Assembly: GCA_947632695.1 (NCBI GenBank)
Contig: CANRQC010000003.1
Coordinates: 1-36,857 of the forward strand
Source: an uncultured Oscillospiraceae bacterium
Lineage (GTDB): Bacteria; Bacillota; Clostridia; Oscillospirales; Oscillospiraceae
DNA length: 36,857 nt
Direction of reading: 5' to 3'
Made by a program: the position numbers and the translations under genes. The notes beneath the pieces were generated by a model. That model had not been told where the DNA came from, did no database searches, and worked only from the letters and a program-made list of their open reading frames with translations. This document shows, piece by piece, positions 17,647 through 26,317 of this stretch. How positions within the stretch are numbered: the stretch's first letter is position 1; every line of letters starts with the position of its first letter.

Positions 17647-18009
17647 ATGAAAGTATCAGATGAAGCCATCATTGCGGCGGTACTCTCCAACAGCACAAAC
17701 CGGGATGCGGCGAGAGCTTGCGGATTGTCAGAAAAGCAATTTTACACCCGATTGTCACAGCCGGAATTAAAGGCAAAACTTGCGACGGCCCGTACACAGC
17801 TATTAGAGGGCGCGGCAAGCGTCATACAAGCCCGTGTGGGCGAGGCCGTGGAAACTATGGCAAATATCATGCACGACAAAGAAGCGCCGCCACAGACGCG
17901 ATTAAACGCCGCTGACGGGATTATCCGTAACGCCTTGAAGATGAATGAAACGGTTGATATTCAAGGCCAGATTGCGGAACTTAATAGGGCGGTATTCCAG
18001 AATGAATAG
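17647..18009 (+). CDS. terS: Phage terminase small subunit-like protein
   Basis: HTH RDAARACGLSEKQFYTRLSQPELKAKL, helical oligomerisation region; immediately precedes terL. Confidence 0.72.
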   Translation: MKVSDEAIIAAVLSNSTNRDAARACGLSEKQFYTRLSQPELKAKLATARTQLLEGAASVIQARVGEAVETMANIMHDKEAPPQTRLNAADGIIRNALKMNETVDIQGQIAELNRAVFQNE

Positions 18010-19363
18010 TAGTATTGAGAGACAGCTTGCGGCATTGAAACGGGAGATAAAGGCCAGACAGGGCGGCAAAGACGTGTTAGCCAAGCTGGACGTTACCCAG
18101 CATATAGCGCCGGTCTATCTGCCCTTACACGCCGATATAGAGGCCAACAGACACACCGTGTATAACCTCCCCGGCGGGCGTGGCTCTTGTAAATCCTCTT
18201 TCGTTTCCCTTGAAATCGTCAACGGCATTATGGCAGACCCCACCGGCCACAGCAACGCCATTGTGTTCCGGCTTTACGGTAACACCTTGCGGGAAAGCGT
18301 ATTCTCTCAGATCGCCTGGGCCATTGATACCCTGGGCGTGGGCCACCTCTGGAAAAGCCGTATTGCCCCCATGCAATGGGTATATACCCCGACCGGGGCG
18401 CAAATTGTTTTCCGTGGTCTGGACGATGCTAGCAAATTAAAGTCAATCAAGCCCACACGGGGGACTTTCCGCTTCATATGGCTGGAGGAATTTTCAGAGC
18501 TGCCAGGGCCGAACACCCTTAGAAACGTGATGCAATCGGTACAACGCGGCGGCGACACCTTCACCGTGTTTAGATCGTTCAACCCGCCCATTTCAAAGAA
18601 CAACTGGGCCAACGTCTACATACAAGAGCCGGACGAGCGGGCCACAACACTATTGACCGATTACACCATGATCCCCCCGGAATGGCTGGGCGATGCCTTT
18701 TTGTACGAGGCGGAGCGGTTAAAGGCCATCAACCCCACGGCATACCAGCATGAATACATGGGCATACCCACCGGCACCGGCGGCGAAGTCTTCCCCGCTC
18801 TGGAAATCCGGGAAATCACGGACGCAGAAATAACACAGATTGAGTACATTTACCAGGGCCTTGATTTTGGCTTTGCGCAAGACCCAGCCTGTTTTCTCCG
18901 TGTGGGCTATGACCGGCGGCGGGAGGTTATCTATCTGATTGATGAAATCTATCGGAAGGGCATGAGCAACCGCCAGATTGCCGACGCCATCAAAGGGAAG
19001 GGATATGACCGGGCAGAAATGGCTTGGACGGGGCGAGGTTATGAACGTGAACTTGTCCCTGTGATATGCGACAGTGCCGAACCGAAAAGTGTTTCAGACC
19101 TGCGAGACCTGGGCTTGCTTGCCTGGAGCTGTCACAAAGAACCGAACTGCGTTCAATATCGTGTGAAGTGGCTACAACATCGTACAATCGTAATAGACCC
19201 GAAACGGACACCCAACGCATACCGGGAGCTTGTAAATTATTCCTATGAGGCGGACAAAGACGGGAATTTTTCAAGCCTCTTGCCTGACCGTGATAACCAT
19301 TCGATAGATGCCCTTGCTTATGCTTTAGATCGGGTTATCTACCGGCGGGAAAATCCAGCATAG
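18002..19363 (+). CDS. terL: Phage terminase large subunit (PBSX-type)
   Basis: GGRGSCKSSFVSLEIV, FIWLEEFSEL, nuclease GLDFGFAQDPACFLRVGYD; start MNSSIERQ at 18002. Confidence 0.92.
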   Translation: MNSSIERQLAALKREIKARQGGKDVLAKLDVTQHIAPVYLPLHADIEANRHTVYNLPGGRGSCKSSFVSLEIVNGIMADPTGHSNAIVFRLYGNTLRESVFSQIAWAIDTLGVGHLWKSRIAPMQWVYTPTGAQIVFRGLDDASKLKSIKPTRGTFRFIWLEEFSELPGPNTLRNVMQSVQRGGDTFTVFRSFNPPISKNNWANVYIQEPDERATTLLTDYTMIPPEWLGDAFLYEAERLKAINPTAYQHEYMGIPTGTGGEVFPALEIREITDAEITQIEYIYQGLDFGFAQDPACFLRVGYDRRREVIYLIDEIYRKGMSNRQIADAIKGKGYDRAEMAWTGRGYERELVPVICDSAEPKSVSDLRDLGLLAWSCHKEPNCVQYRVKWLQHRTIVIDPKRTPNAYRELVNYSYEADKDGNFSSLLPDRDNHSIDALAYALDRVIYRRENPA

Positions 19364-19379
19364 AAAGGAGGGAGCCGAC

Positions 19380-19667
19380 ACGGGAAGTTTAGAAATTATA
19401 TGCCATAATTGCGGAGCCGTCACCGAGATAACCCCGGACATTATCATGGAGACCGACAAGCTCCAACCGGGGGTAATTCCGTACAGATGCCCCCATTGTC
19501 TCGCAAGAATGAATAAGCGAACATGGGACAAGTTGGTATTTGCCTTTTGGACTTTTGAAGAAGTCAACAAAGAATTGCGGGAATGGCATACCGGCTATGA
19601 CAATCACCCGCTGATGCAAGCGCAGATTAAGACCCACTATGTACCAAAAAACAAAATATTATTTTAA
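19380..19667 (+). CDS. Small zinc-ribbon protein; start uncertain
   Basis: GSLEIICHNCGAVTE…YRCPHCLARMNKRTWDKL; two CxxC; first CxxC lies upstream of the first in-frame ATG (19446). Confidence 0.5.
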   Translation, partial: TGSLEIICHNCGAVTEITPDIIMETDKLQPGVIPYRCPHCLARMNKRTWDKLVFAFWTFEEVNKELREWHTGYDNHPLMQAQIKTHYVPKNKILF

Positions 19668-19683
19668 AAAGGAGAATTACGAC

Positions 19684-20313
19684 ATGAACAAAAACCATTT
19701 TGACAACCTGGCAAAGGCCAGCACCGACTTTATTAAATCCGTAGATAGCATTATTCCCGACGTGCAGAAGAACGCGGCAGAGGATAAGAATTGGGCCGAA
19801 TTTGTCCAGAAAGACCGGCGAGAGGCCCGCGCCGCTTATGTTGCGGCCACCATCAACGAGGGCGCGGCCACGGCCAAGCGAAAGGCAGATGCAGAGCTTG
19901 ACGCCATGAGAGCCGCCTTTAAGAAGTACATGACCACCACCAGCGACCCCGGAGCCTTGCAGAGCCTCCAGGCGCTTATTGGCGCGGGCGTGAAGCTGTC
20001 CAGGGCGGAGGTGGAGGCATACGCCGCCAGCAACGATTATGCCACCTTGCGCCTTTTGGAGCCGCACAGCCAGGGCAGAGTAAAGGCCCCCGACCTGACC
20101 CGCTTTGAAACCGATATGAAAGAGATTGCCTTTTATTTTGGGGGCTTGTCCAGCTATTCCGGCCCCGCTTGCGAACTGGCCGACTACACCACGGCCCACT
20201 ATTTTGGGCTACCCTCCAAAACGGCGGGAACCATCGTAAAGGGCAAGGCCGACCACTTCCAGGCAATGCTTGACGAAATCGCCGCCCGCTGGAGCATGGT
20301 AAAGGAGGGGTAA
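19684..20313 (+). CDS. Hypothetical phage/satellite protein
   Basis: 210 aa, AAGGAGAATTACGACATG; no recognised family. Confidence 0.75.
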   Translation: MNKNHFDNLAKASTDFIKSVDSIIPDVQKNAAEDKNWAEFVQKDRREARAAYVAATINEGAATAKRKADAELDAMRAAFKKYMTTTSDPGALQSLQALIGAGVKLSRAEVEAYAASNDYATLRLLEPHSQGRVKAPDLTRFETDMKEIAFYFGGLSSYSGPACELADYTTAHYFGLPSKTAGTIVKGKADHFQAMLDEIAARWSMVKEG

Positions 20314-20316
20314 AGC

Positions 20317-20655
20317 ATGACAGACCGGCAGGAGAGCCGTGCAAAGGGGGAGGCCACCCGCAAGGAAAATGCAAAGGCCAAAGCCGCCCGCTATGAGCAA
20401 GAGCGCCAGGACAAGGCCCTTGTGGCCCAGGCCATGCGGGGCATTCTGGGCGACGATGGAGCCACCGCCCGCGAAAAGATTTTTGCGGCCCTGACCCTGG
20501 ACAATATCGAAATTGGCGATTTAGTCCCCTGGAGGGCCGCGAGGCTTTACGACAGCGACACCGACACCGCCGCATTTGCGAGGGCCGTGAGCGCCATTAC
20601 AGAGGTAAAGGGACAGGCAGAAACAGAAAATCAAGTCTTCAAAATGAAGACTTAA
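20317..20655 (+). CDS. Hypothetical highly charged protein
   Basis: 112 aa, closely follows previous gene (GGAGGGGTAAAGCATG). Confidence 0.7.
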   Translation: MTDRQESRAKGEATRKENAKAKAARYEQERQDKALVAQAMRGILGDDGATAREKIFAALTLDNIEIGDLVPWRAARLYDSDTDTAAFARAVSAITEVKGQAETENQVFKMKT

Positions 20656-20686
20656 AGGGCCCATTTTGAGCCTTTTCACTTTTGGT

Positions 20687-20839
20687 GTTAGTGGGTCCAT
20701 TTTGGACCCACTAACCGACATTGGTAAATGACCAAAGCGGTCAACGCTAACGCTGTAGTTGGTAGAGCCCAAAATGAGCCCCACCAAAGCGCGTTAGATA
20801 GAGAGAGCCGGGGGTGGTAGGTCCGAAACGGACCTACCA
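20687..20839. repeat. Series of hairpins with 3-nt spacers in right tail of element
   Basis: 20687-20715 GTTAGTGGGTCCA-TTT-TGGACCCACTAAC; 20729-20743 TGACCA-AAG-CGGTCA; 20815-20839 TGGTAGGTCCG-AAA-CGGACCTACCA. Confidence 0.9.
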
Positions 20840-20861
20840 AAACAACGAAAGATTCACAGGA

Positions 20862-20888
20862 CCGGGGAACCCTCCCCGGCCCATTTTT
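20862..20888 (+). terminator. Rho-independent terminator-like hairpin
   Basis: CCGGGGAacccTCCCCGG followed by CCCATTTTT. Confidence 0.6.
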
Positions 20889-20896
20889 AGGTCCAG

Positions 20897-20920
20897 CTCA
20901 ATCCTTTGCTCAATCCTTTT
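20897..20920 (+). repeat. Two CTCAATCCTTT repeats (putative arm-type Int sites, right)
   Basis: GCTCAATCCTTTGCTCAATCCTTTT at 20896-20920 is identical to 12335-12359. Confidence 0.8.
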
Positions 20921-21019
20921 GAGAAAACCGCATTTTTGACAAAAATCCGTTTTCCATCAAAAAGTTATAAAAACTATAAGAAAAACCACCCAAAACCTTT
21001 AGTTTTGAGTGGTTTTCAT

Positions 21020-21095
<76 letters not shown>

Positions 21096-21207
21096 ATTTT
21101 TCAGACAGCTTCGCTATTATAGCGCAGGATCTGAAAAATGTCAAGAGTTTTTCCGTGCTTCCTGGGGAATTTTTTGTATGGACTTGTCGTGGATTTTTTC
21201 TTGAACC

Positions 21208-22626
21208 TTATTTCAGCGCGGGGATGGTAACCGTCCCCTCCCATTCCCCGTCCCAGAGGACGGTGAAGACGTACACCGGCTGGAAAAAGCCCTTGGAATC
21301 GGCTTGGTAGGTAAGGGTATAGTCCAGAATCTGGGCCGTCTTGGCGGCAAAGTCGTCATACACGAAAAATTGGCCCTTTCGCAGCCGCTCATAGGCTTCC
21401 TTGGGGGAGCGGATCGGAACGGCTTTCTCTACTTCCTCCGCCTGGGGGACTCGGTATTCTACATCCTTAATCTTGCCCTCGGCCAGATAGGAGACCCGGA
21501 TGGTCCCGCCAAGAGGATATTCCTCCGTCGCTGGGAGGGTGAAGGTGTGCCACTGTTTCCCATCATAAGAGAAGTCCGCCTCCGCCGGGATCTGGATCTG
21601 GATCTCGGAGAGCAGCTCCGTCAGGGTTTGACGGTCCGCCTGCCGGTAATCCATGCCCTGCCAGGCGTCGTAATTGCTAAGGGTGAAGCTGCCGTCGGCA
21701 TAGGAAACGATCATCTGCCAGCCGGGGGCGCCATAAGTGGTGTAAATCACTTGGTGGTCATAGTACATTCTCTCCATCGGAAATTCCGGGTCCTTTTTTG
21801 GGTCCACCACGTCGATCCACTGCTGGAGCAGGGCGTCGCAGTCCGCCTGGGAGAACCGTTTGCCCCTGCAAATGGAGGCCTCCCCGGCCTGATCGGGCAG
21901 GTCGCAGGAGACGGTCCAGGCCACGTCCCGGACGTCCACGGTGTAGGACGGGGCGATGGCCAGGTTGCCGTAGGGCTGGAGGAAGTACAGCCCCACAAAG
22001 CCCAGAACCACGGCCAGGAAGCTCCCCAGCACCGCGCCGGCAGGAAGATACGCCTTCTTCGGCGCTTTTTCCAGGAGCAGCAGGACCATCGTCACCGCCG
22101 CCCAGCCCAGGACGGCTCCCAGGGTGTTGCACATGAGATCGTCCACATCGAAGGTTCCCGCGCCCAGCAGAAATTGGGCGGACTCAATAAGCAGGCTCAG
22201 GCCCAGGGCCGCCAGCAGGGAAACATACCATTTCCGCAGCCGCCGCCCGGTCAGGGGCAGCAGCACCCCCAGGGGGATGAACACCGCCGTGTTCAAAATG
22301 GGGTTGAGCCAGCTTTGCAGGGTGAAGCCGTTCCATGCCTCCCGGAGGGCTCGGAAAAGGTGGAGACTCACAGCTCCCTGCCGCTGCCCAAAATTCAGAT
22401 ACCCAAAGCTGAGATCCCGAAGTACGGTGACATACGCCAACCCCGCCAGGTAGCACAGCAGCCCCCAGAGGAAAAAGCAGCGCAAGACGGACACCTTTTT
22501 CTTGCCCACGAATTTTATCAGAGCGGCCCCAAGAATGACGGCCAGCAGAAGCCCGCCCCATATTGGGAGCAGGACGCTCACTGCGGATAACAGCAGGCTC
22601 AGAAGATACCTTATAAAATTAGCCAT
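21208..22626 (-). CDS. VanZ-like family membrane protein with extra C-terminal domain
   Basis: N-terminal VanZ-like segment (NPILNTAVFIPLGVLLPL…GTFDVDDLMCNTLGAVLGW). Confidence 0.85.
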   Translation of the reverse strand: MANFIRYLLSLLLSAVSVLLPIWGGLLLAVILGAALIKFVGKKKVSVLRCFFLWGLLCYLAGLAYVTVLRDLSFGYLNFGQRQGAVSLHLFRALREAWNGFTLQSWLNPILNTAVFIPLGVLLPLTGRRLRKWYVSLLAALGLSLLIESAQFLLGAGTFDVDDLMCNTLGAVLGWAAVTMVLLLLEKAPKKAYLPAGAVLGSFLAVVLGFVGLYFLQPYGNLAIAPSYTVDVRDVAWTVSCDLPDQAGEASICRGKRFSQADCDALLQQWIDVVDPKKDPEFPMERMYYDHQVIYTTYGAPGWQMIVSYADGSFTLSNYDAWQGMDYRQADRQTLTELLSEIQIQIPAEADFSYDGKQWHTFTLPATEEYPLGGTIRVSYLAEGKIKDVEYRVPQAEEVEKAVPIRSPKEAYERLRKGQFFVYDDFAAKTAQILDYTLTYQADSKGFFQPVYVFTVLWDGEWEGTVTIPALK

Positions 22627-22743
22627 AGACCTTTCCCGTCCTTTCCGCCCTCAAAATAGCACGTTCCATTTTCACCGTCAAGGGGGTTAAGGGATTCTTA
22701 TAGAAACCTTAAAATTCTTAAAAATCAAAGCCGCGGACCTGTT

Positions 22744-23439
22744 TTAGTCCGCGGCCAGCTCTTCGATTTCTTCCTCTGTCAGCTCCCGGAAGCCGCCTCT
22801 GGGCAGGTCCCCCAGGGTGAGAAACCCCTCCTGCCGCCGTTCCAGATAGGTCACCGGCAGGCCCTGGGCGGCCAGCATCCGGCGGACCTGATGATACTTC
22901 CCCTCCCGGAGGATCACCAGGCTCTCCCCGGGGCCCAGGGGTCGAAGCACGGCGGGCAGGCACTTGGTCCCGTCCCCCAGGACCAGCCCGGAGGCGAAGG
23001 CGTCCACATCCGCCGGACCCGCCGCACCCTCGTGCCGGGCATAGTACACCTTCTCCACCCCCCGCCGGGGAGAGATGAGCCGGTGGAGCAGCTCCCCGTC
23101 GTCGGTCAGGAGCAGCAACCCTTCGGTGGCCTTGTCCAGACGGCCCACGGGATTTAAGTCCCGGTGTTTTTCCGGCAGCAGGTCCAGAACGGTGGGGGCG
23201 CTCCGGTCCTGGGTGGCGGTGAGATACCCCGCCGGCTTGTTCAGCAGAACTACCCGCCGTCCCCTTTTCCCCAGCGCCGCCCCGGAGAGGGTGATTATTT
23301 GGGCGGCAGGGTCGATCTTCCGCCCACCGTCGGTCTCCGGCACGCCGTCCACCGCCGCCTGGCCCGCCTTTAAAAGCTGCCGCACCTGGCTTCGGGACAG
23401 CCCGCTGGCCTGAGAGAGAAATTTATCCAGCCGTTCCAT
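22744..23439 (-). CDS. RsuA/RluB-type 16S rRNA pseudouridine synthase
   Basis: S4 domain, catalytic GRLDKATEGLLLLT, EGKYHQVRRML. Confidence 0.93.
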   Translation of the reverse strand: MERLDKFLSQASGLSRSQVRQLLKAGQAAVDGVPETDGGRKIDPAAQIITLSGAALGKRGRRVVLLNKPAGYLTATQDRSAPTVLDLLPEKHRDLNPVGRLDKATEGLLLLTDDGELLHRLISPRRGVEKVYYARHEGAAGPADVDAFASGLVLGDGTKCLPAVLRPLGPGESLVILREGKYHQVRRMLAAQGLPVTYLERRQEGFLTLGDLPRGGFRELTEEEIEELAAD

Positions 23440-23519
23440 ATTGCCTCCAATATTCCGGTTCTATCCTCCGGGACAAGGGAATAGGCTTAACTGCCAATTC
23501 AAAACAGGAGGGATGAACT

Positions 23520-24062
23520 ATGATGGTAATGACCGCGAAGGTCGATAAGAAAAAGATCGCCCTGATCCTGACGGCAGTGGCGGTGGTGATTGTGGCGCTG
23601 GTGCTGTTCCTGCGGAGCGGGGATTCCTCGGCCCCTACGGCGGCGCCCTCGGTGGCCACCAACGACGGGCGGGTCAAGTTCCTGACGAGCTTCGGCTGGG
23701 ACGTGGCCAACTCCCCGGTGGAGAGCAGTCAGGTCCGGATCCCCAAGGAGCCCACGGAGGTATTTGAGCGCTACAACGCCCTGCAAAAGAGCCAGGGCTA
23801 CGATCTGAGCCAGTTTGCCGGGAAAACGGTGATGCGCTACGTCTATAAGATCAACAACTATCCCGGCGCCACGGATCCGGTCTACGCCACTGTGCTGGTC
23901 TACAAGGATCAGATCATCGGCGGGGACGTGACGGACACCGCCGCCAAGGGCGTGATCCGGGGCTTCCAGATGCCCCAGAATATCCCCGCGGCCTCCCAGC
24001 CCACCAAGCCCACCGCTCAGGAGCCTGCCCCGTCCCAGGGGACCGTGCCGCCCTCCACCTGA
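23520..24062 (+). CDS. DUF4830-like membrane-anchored protein
   Basis: One TM helix then FLTSFGWDVANSPVESSQVRIPKE…FERYNALQKSQGYDLSQFAGK. Confidence 0.7.
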   Translation: MMVMTAKVDKKKIALILTAVAVVIVALVLFLRSGDSSAPTAAPSVATNDGRVKFLTSFGWDVANSPVESSQVRIPKEPTEVFERYNALQKSQGYDLSQFAGKTVMRYVYKINNYPGATDPVYATVLVYKDQIIGGDVTDTAAKGVIRGFQMPQNIPAASQPTKPTAQEPAPSQGTVPPST

Positions 24063-24070
24063 CGCCTCCC

Positions 24071-24097
24071 GCTCCCGGCTCCGCCGGGAGCTTCTTT
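24071..24097 (+). terminator. Rho-independent terminator
   Basis: GCTCCCGGC-TCC-GCCGGGAGC-TTCTTT. Confidence 0.8.
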
Positions 24098-24101
24098 GCT
24101 G

Positions 24102-24130
24102 TTGACAATCCGGCAGATGCGTGGTATGCT
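24102..24130 (+). promoter_or_regulatory. Promoter for FMN riboswitch-ribU
   Basis: TTGACA-17 nt-TATGCT. Confidence 0.65.
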
Positions 24131-24149
24131 ATAAGAAATGAATCAGGTG

Positions 24150-24288
24150 TCTTCAGGGCAGGGTGAAAATCCCGACCGGCGGTACAGTCCGCGAGCGCTC
24201 CGGCGCAGAATCGGTGCAACTCCGATACCGACAGTGAGGGCAGTCCAGCCGCTTTGGCGGCGGGCTCCGAGTCTGGATGGAAGAAGAT
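24150..24288 (+). ncRNA. FMN riboswitch (RFN element)
   Basis: AGGGCAGGGTGAAAATCCCGACCGGCGGTACAGTCCGCGAGC…GGTGCAACTCCGATACCGACAGT…AGTCTGGATGGAAGAAGA. Confidence 0.97.
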
Positions 24289-24314
24289 GCGTGGCGGGAC
24301 CACGTTTATTTTCG

Positions 24315-24345
24315 CGCCCTGGGGTTCTCCCCGGGGCGTATTTTT
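24315..24345 (+). terminator. Riboswitch expression-platform terminator
   Basis: CGCCCTGGGG-TTCT-CCCCGGGGCG-TATTTTT. Confidence 0.85.
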
Positions 24346-24365
24346 GATTTACGAGGTGTTTCAAA

Positions 24366-25094
24366 ATGTTGGAAAATTTGCGGACTCTTTGGACCCAGGT
24401 CCAGGCCAATCTGGCGTTTTTGGGGATGTGTGTGCTGATCTGCGCCGCCCTGGGCCTGGCGGCCTGGCTGGCGGAGCGGTATCTGCCGGGAAGGCGGACG
24501 ATCTCCGCCACCCGGCGGGCGGCCATCGTGGCGGTCTGCGCCGCGCTGGCGGCGCTGTTGCAGCTGTGGGATTTCCCGCTCCCGTTCCTGGCGCCGGATT
24601 TTTACAAGGTGGACTTTTCCGAGGTGCCGCTGATGCTCTGCGGGATGTACATCGGCCCCACCGCCGTGGTGGTGGGGGAAGCGGTCAAGACCCTGCTGAA
24701 GCTGCTCCTCAAGGGCACCAGCACCGCCTTTGTGGGGGAATTTGCCAATTTTGTGGTGGGCTGCGCCTACGCCCTGCCGGCGGCTGTCGTCTACCAGGTG
24801 GCCCATACCCGGAAGGGGGCCTACTGGGGCCTGGCCCTGGGCACGGCGGTGATGACGGTGTTTGGGAGCCTGTTCAACGCCTTTTTCCTGCTGCCCAAAT
24901 TCGCGGAGCTCTACGGGATGCCCCTGGACGCCATTTTGGCCATGGGCACGGCCATCAATCCGGCCATTACCGGCCTGGGCAGCTTTGTGGCCCTGGCGGT
25001 GGCGCCGCTGAATTTCCTCAAGGGGCTGGTGGTGTCCTTGCTGACGGCGCTGCTGTATAAAAAGGTGGCCCGGCCCCTGTTTGGGAAGGAATGA
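24366..25094 (+). CDS. ribU: ECF riboflavin transporter S component RibU
   Basis: Polytopic S-component (YKVDFSEVPLMLCGMYIGPTAVVVGEAVKTLLKLLLKGTSTAFVGEFANF) downstream of FMN riboswitch. Confidence 0.93.
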   Translation: MLENLRTLWTQVQANLAFLGMCVLICAALGLAAWLAERYLPGRRTISATRRAAIVAVCAALAALLQLWDFPLPFLAPDFYKVDFSEVPLMLCGMYIGPTAVVVGEAVKTLLKLLLKGTSTAFVGEFANFVVGCAYALPAAVVYQVAHTRKGAYWGLALGTAVMTVFGSLFNAFFLLPKFAELYGMPLDAILAMGTAINPAITGLGSFVALAVAPLNFLKGLVVSLLTALLYKKVARPLFGKE

Positions 25095-25227
25095 CCCTCC
25101 GCGCCCCGGATGCCGCCGGATTTAAGACCATTCTAGCATAATTCCCCCACCGCCGTCAACCTTTGGAAATATTCCCGATCTTTTTTTGAAAAGATGTGCT
25201 ACAATATAAAAAAAGGGGGAATGGACT

Positions 25228-26220
25228 GTGCCGCTGAACATTGTCCGCAACGACATCACCAAAATGAAGGTGGACGCCATCGTGAACGCCGCCAATCCCA
25301 GCTTGCTGGGCGGCGGAGGCGTGGACGGGGCCATCCACCGGGCGGCGGGGCCGGAGCTGCTGGAGGAGTGCCGAAGCCTAGGCGGCTGCGAGACCGGTTC
25401 CGCGAAAATCACCGGCGCTTACCGCCTGCCCTGCAAATATGTGATCCATACCGTGGGCCCTGTGTGGCACGGCGGCTTTTTTGGGGAGCGGAAGCTGCTA
25501 TCGTCCTGCTACCGGGAGAGCCTGGATCTGGCCCTGGACGCGGGCTGCGAGAGCGTGGCCTTTCCGCTGATCTCCGCGGGGGCCTACGGCTATCCCAGGG
25601 ACCGGGCCCTGGACGTGGCGGTGGAAACCATCGGGGCGTTTCTAAGGGATCATGAAATGACGGTGTACCTGGTGGTCTTCGACCGGGCCTCCTTCCGGAT
25701 CGGGGAGCGGCGGTTCCAGGCCATTGAGAGCTACATTGACGATCACTATGTGGATCTGCGCCTGGACAAGACCAGAAGAGACCAGAGCGTGGGCTTCCCC
25801 CCGCCGCTGGCGGCGGCGCCAATGGCCTATACCCAGGAATGCGCCGCCCCCGGGAATCTCCGGGAGGCGCTGGCCATGATCGACGAGAGCTTTTCCGAGA
25901 TGCTCCTGCGGAAAATCGACGAGAAGGGCATGACCGACGCCCAGTGCTACAAAAAGGCCAACATCGACCGGAAGCTCTTTTCCAAGATCCGCTCGGACCG
26001 GCTCTATAAACCCAGCAAGCCCACGGCTCTGGCCTTTGCCATCGCCTTGGAGCTGCCCTTGGGGGAGACTCGGGAGCTGCTGGAAAAGGCGGGCTTCGCC
26101 CTGTCCCACAGCAGCAAATTTGACATCATCGTGGAGTACTTTATTCGCCAGGGCAACTACAATATCTATGAGATCAACGAGGCCCTCTTCGCCTTCGATC
26201 AAAGTCTGCTTGGAAATTAA
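25228..26220 (+). CDS. Macro domain protein with C-terminal HTH-like domain
   Basis: N-term [28 protein letters not shown]-term ~110 aa [55 protein letters not shown]. Confidence 0.9.
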   Translation: MPLNIVRNDITKMKVDAIVNAANPSLLGGGGVDGAIHRAAGPELLEECRSLGGCETGSAKITGAYRLPCKYVIHTVGPVWHGGFFGERKLLSSCYRESLDLALDAGCESVAFPLISAGAYGYPRDRALDVAVETIGAFLRDHEMTVYLVVFDRASFRIGERRFQAIESYIDDHYVDLRLDKTRRDQSVGFPPPLAAAPMAYTQECAAPGNLREALAMIDESFSEMLLRKIDEKGMTDAQCYKKANIDRKLFSKIRSDRLYKPSKPTALAFAIALELPLGETRELLEKAGFALSHSSKFDIIVEYFIRQGNYNIYEINEALFAFDQSLLGN

Positions 26221-26260
26221 ATGTCGCCTGCCAGGCGACCACTTCTTGAAAAACGGAAGG

Positions 26261-26297
26261 TATAATGTGGCTGTAAGAACCAAACAGCCACATTATA
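26261..26297. repeat. Perfect 13-bp inverted repeat in vWA gene leader
   Basis: TATAATGTGGCTG-TAAGAACCAAA-CAGCCACATTATA. Confidence 0.9.
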
Positions 26298-26317
26298 TTT
26301 TTAAGGAGGAATTTCCA

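Noticed and set aside
21304-22590. 428-aa plus-strand ORF
   Set aside because: Antisense shadow of the VanZ-like gene with compositional bias
24150-24345. Novel structured RNA upstream of ribU
   Set aside because: Matches the canonical FMN riboswitch with terminator; well-known arrangement
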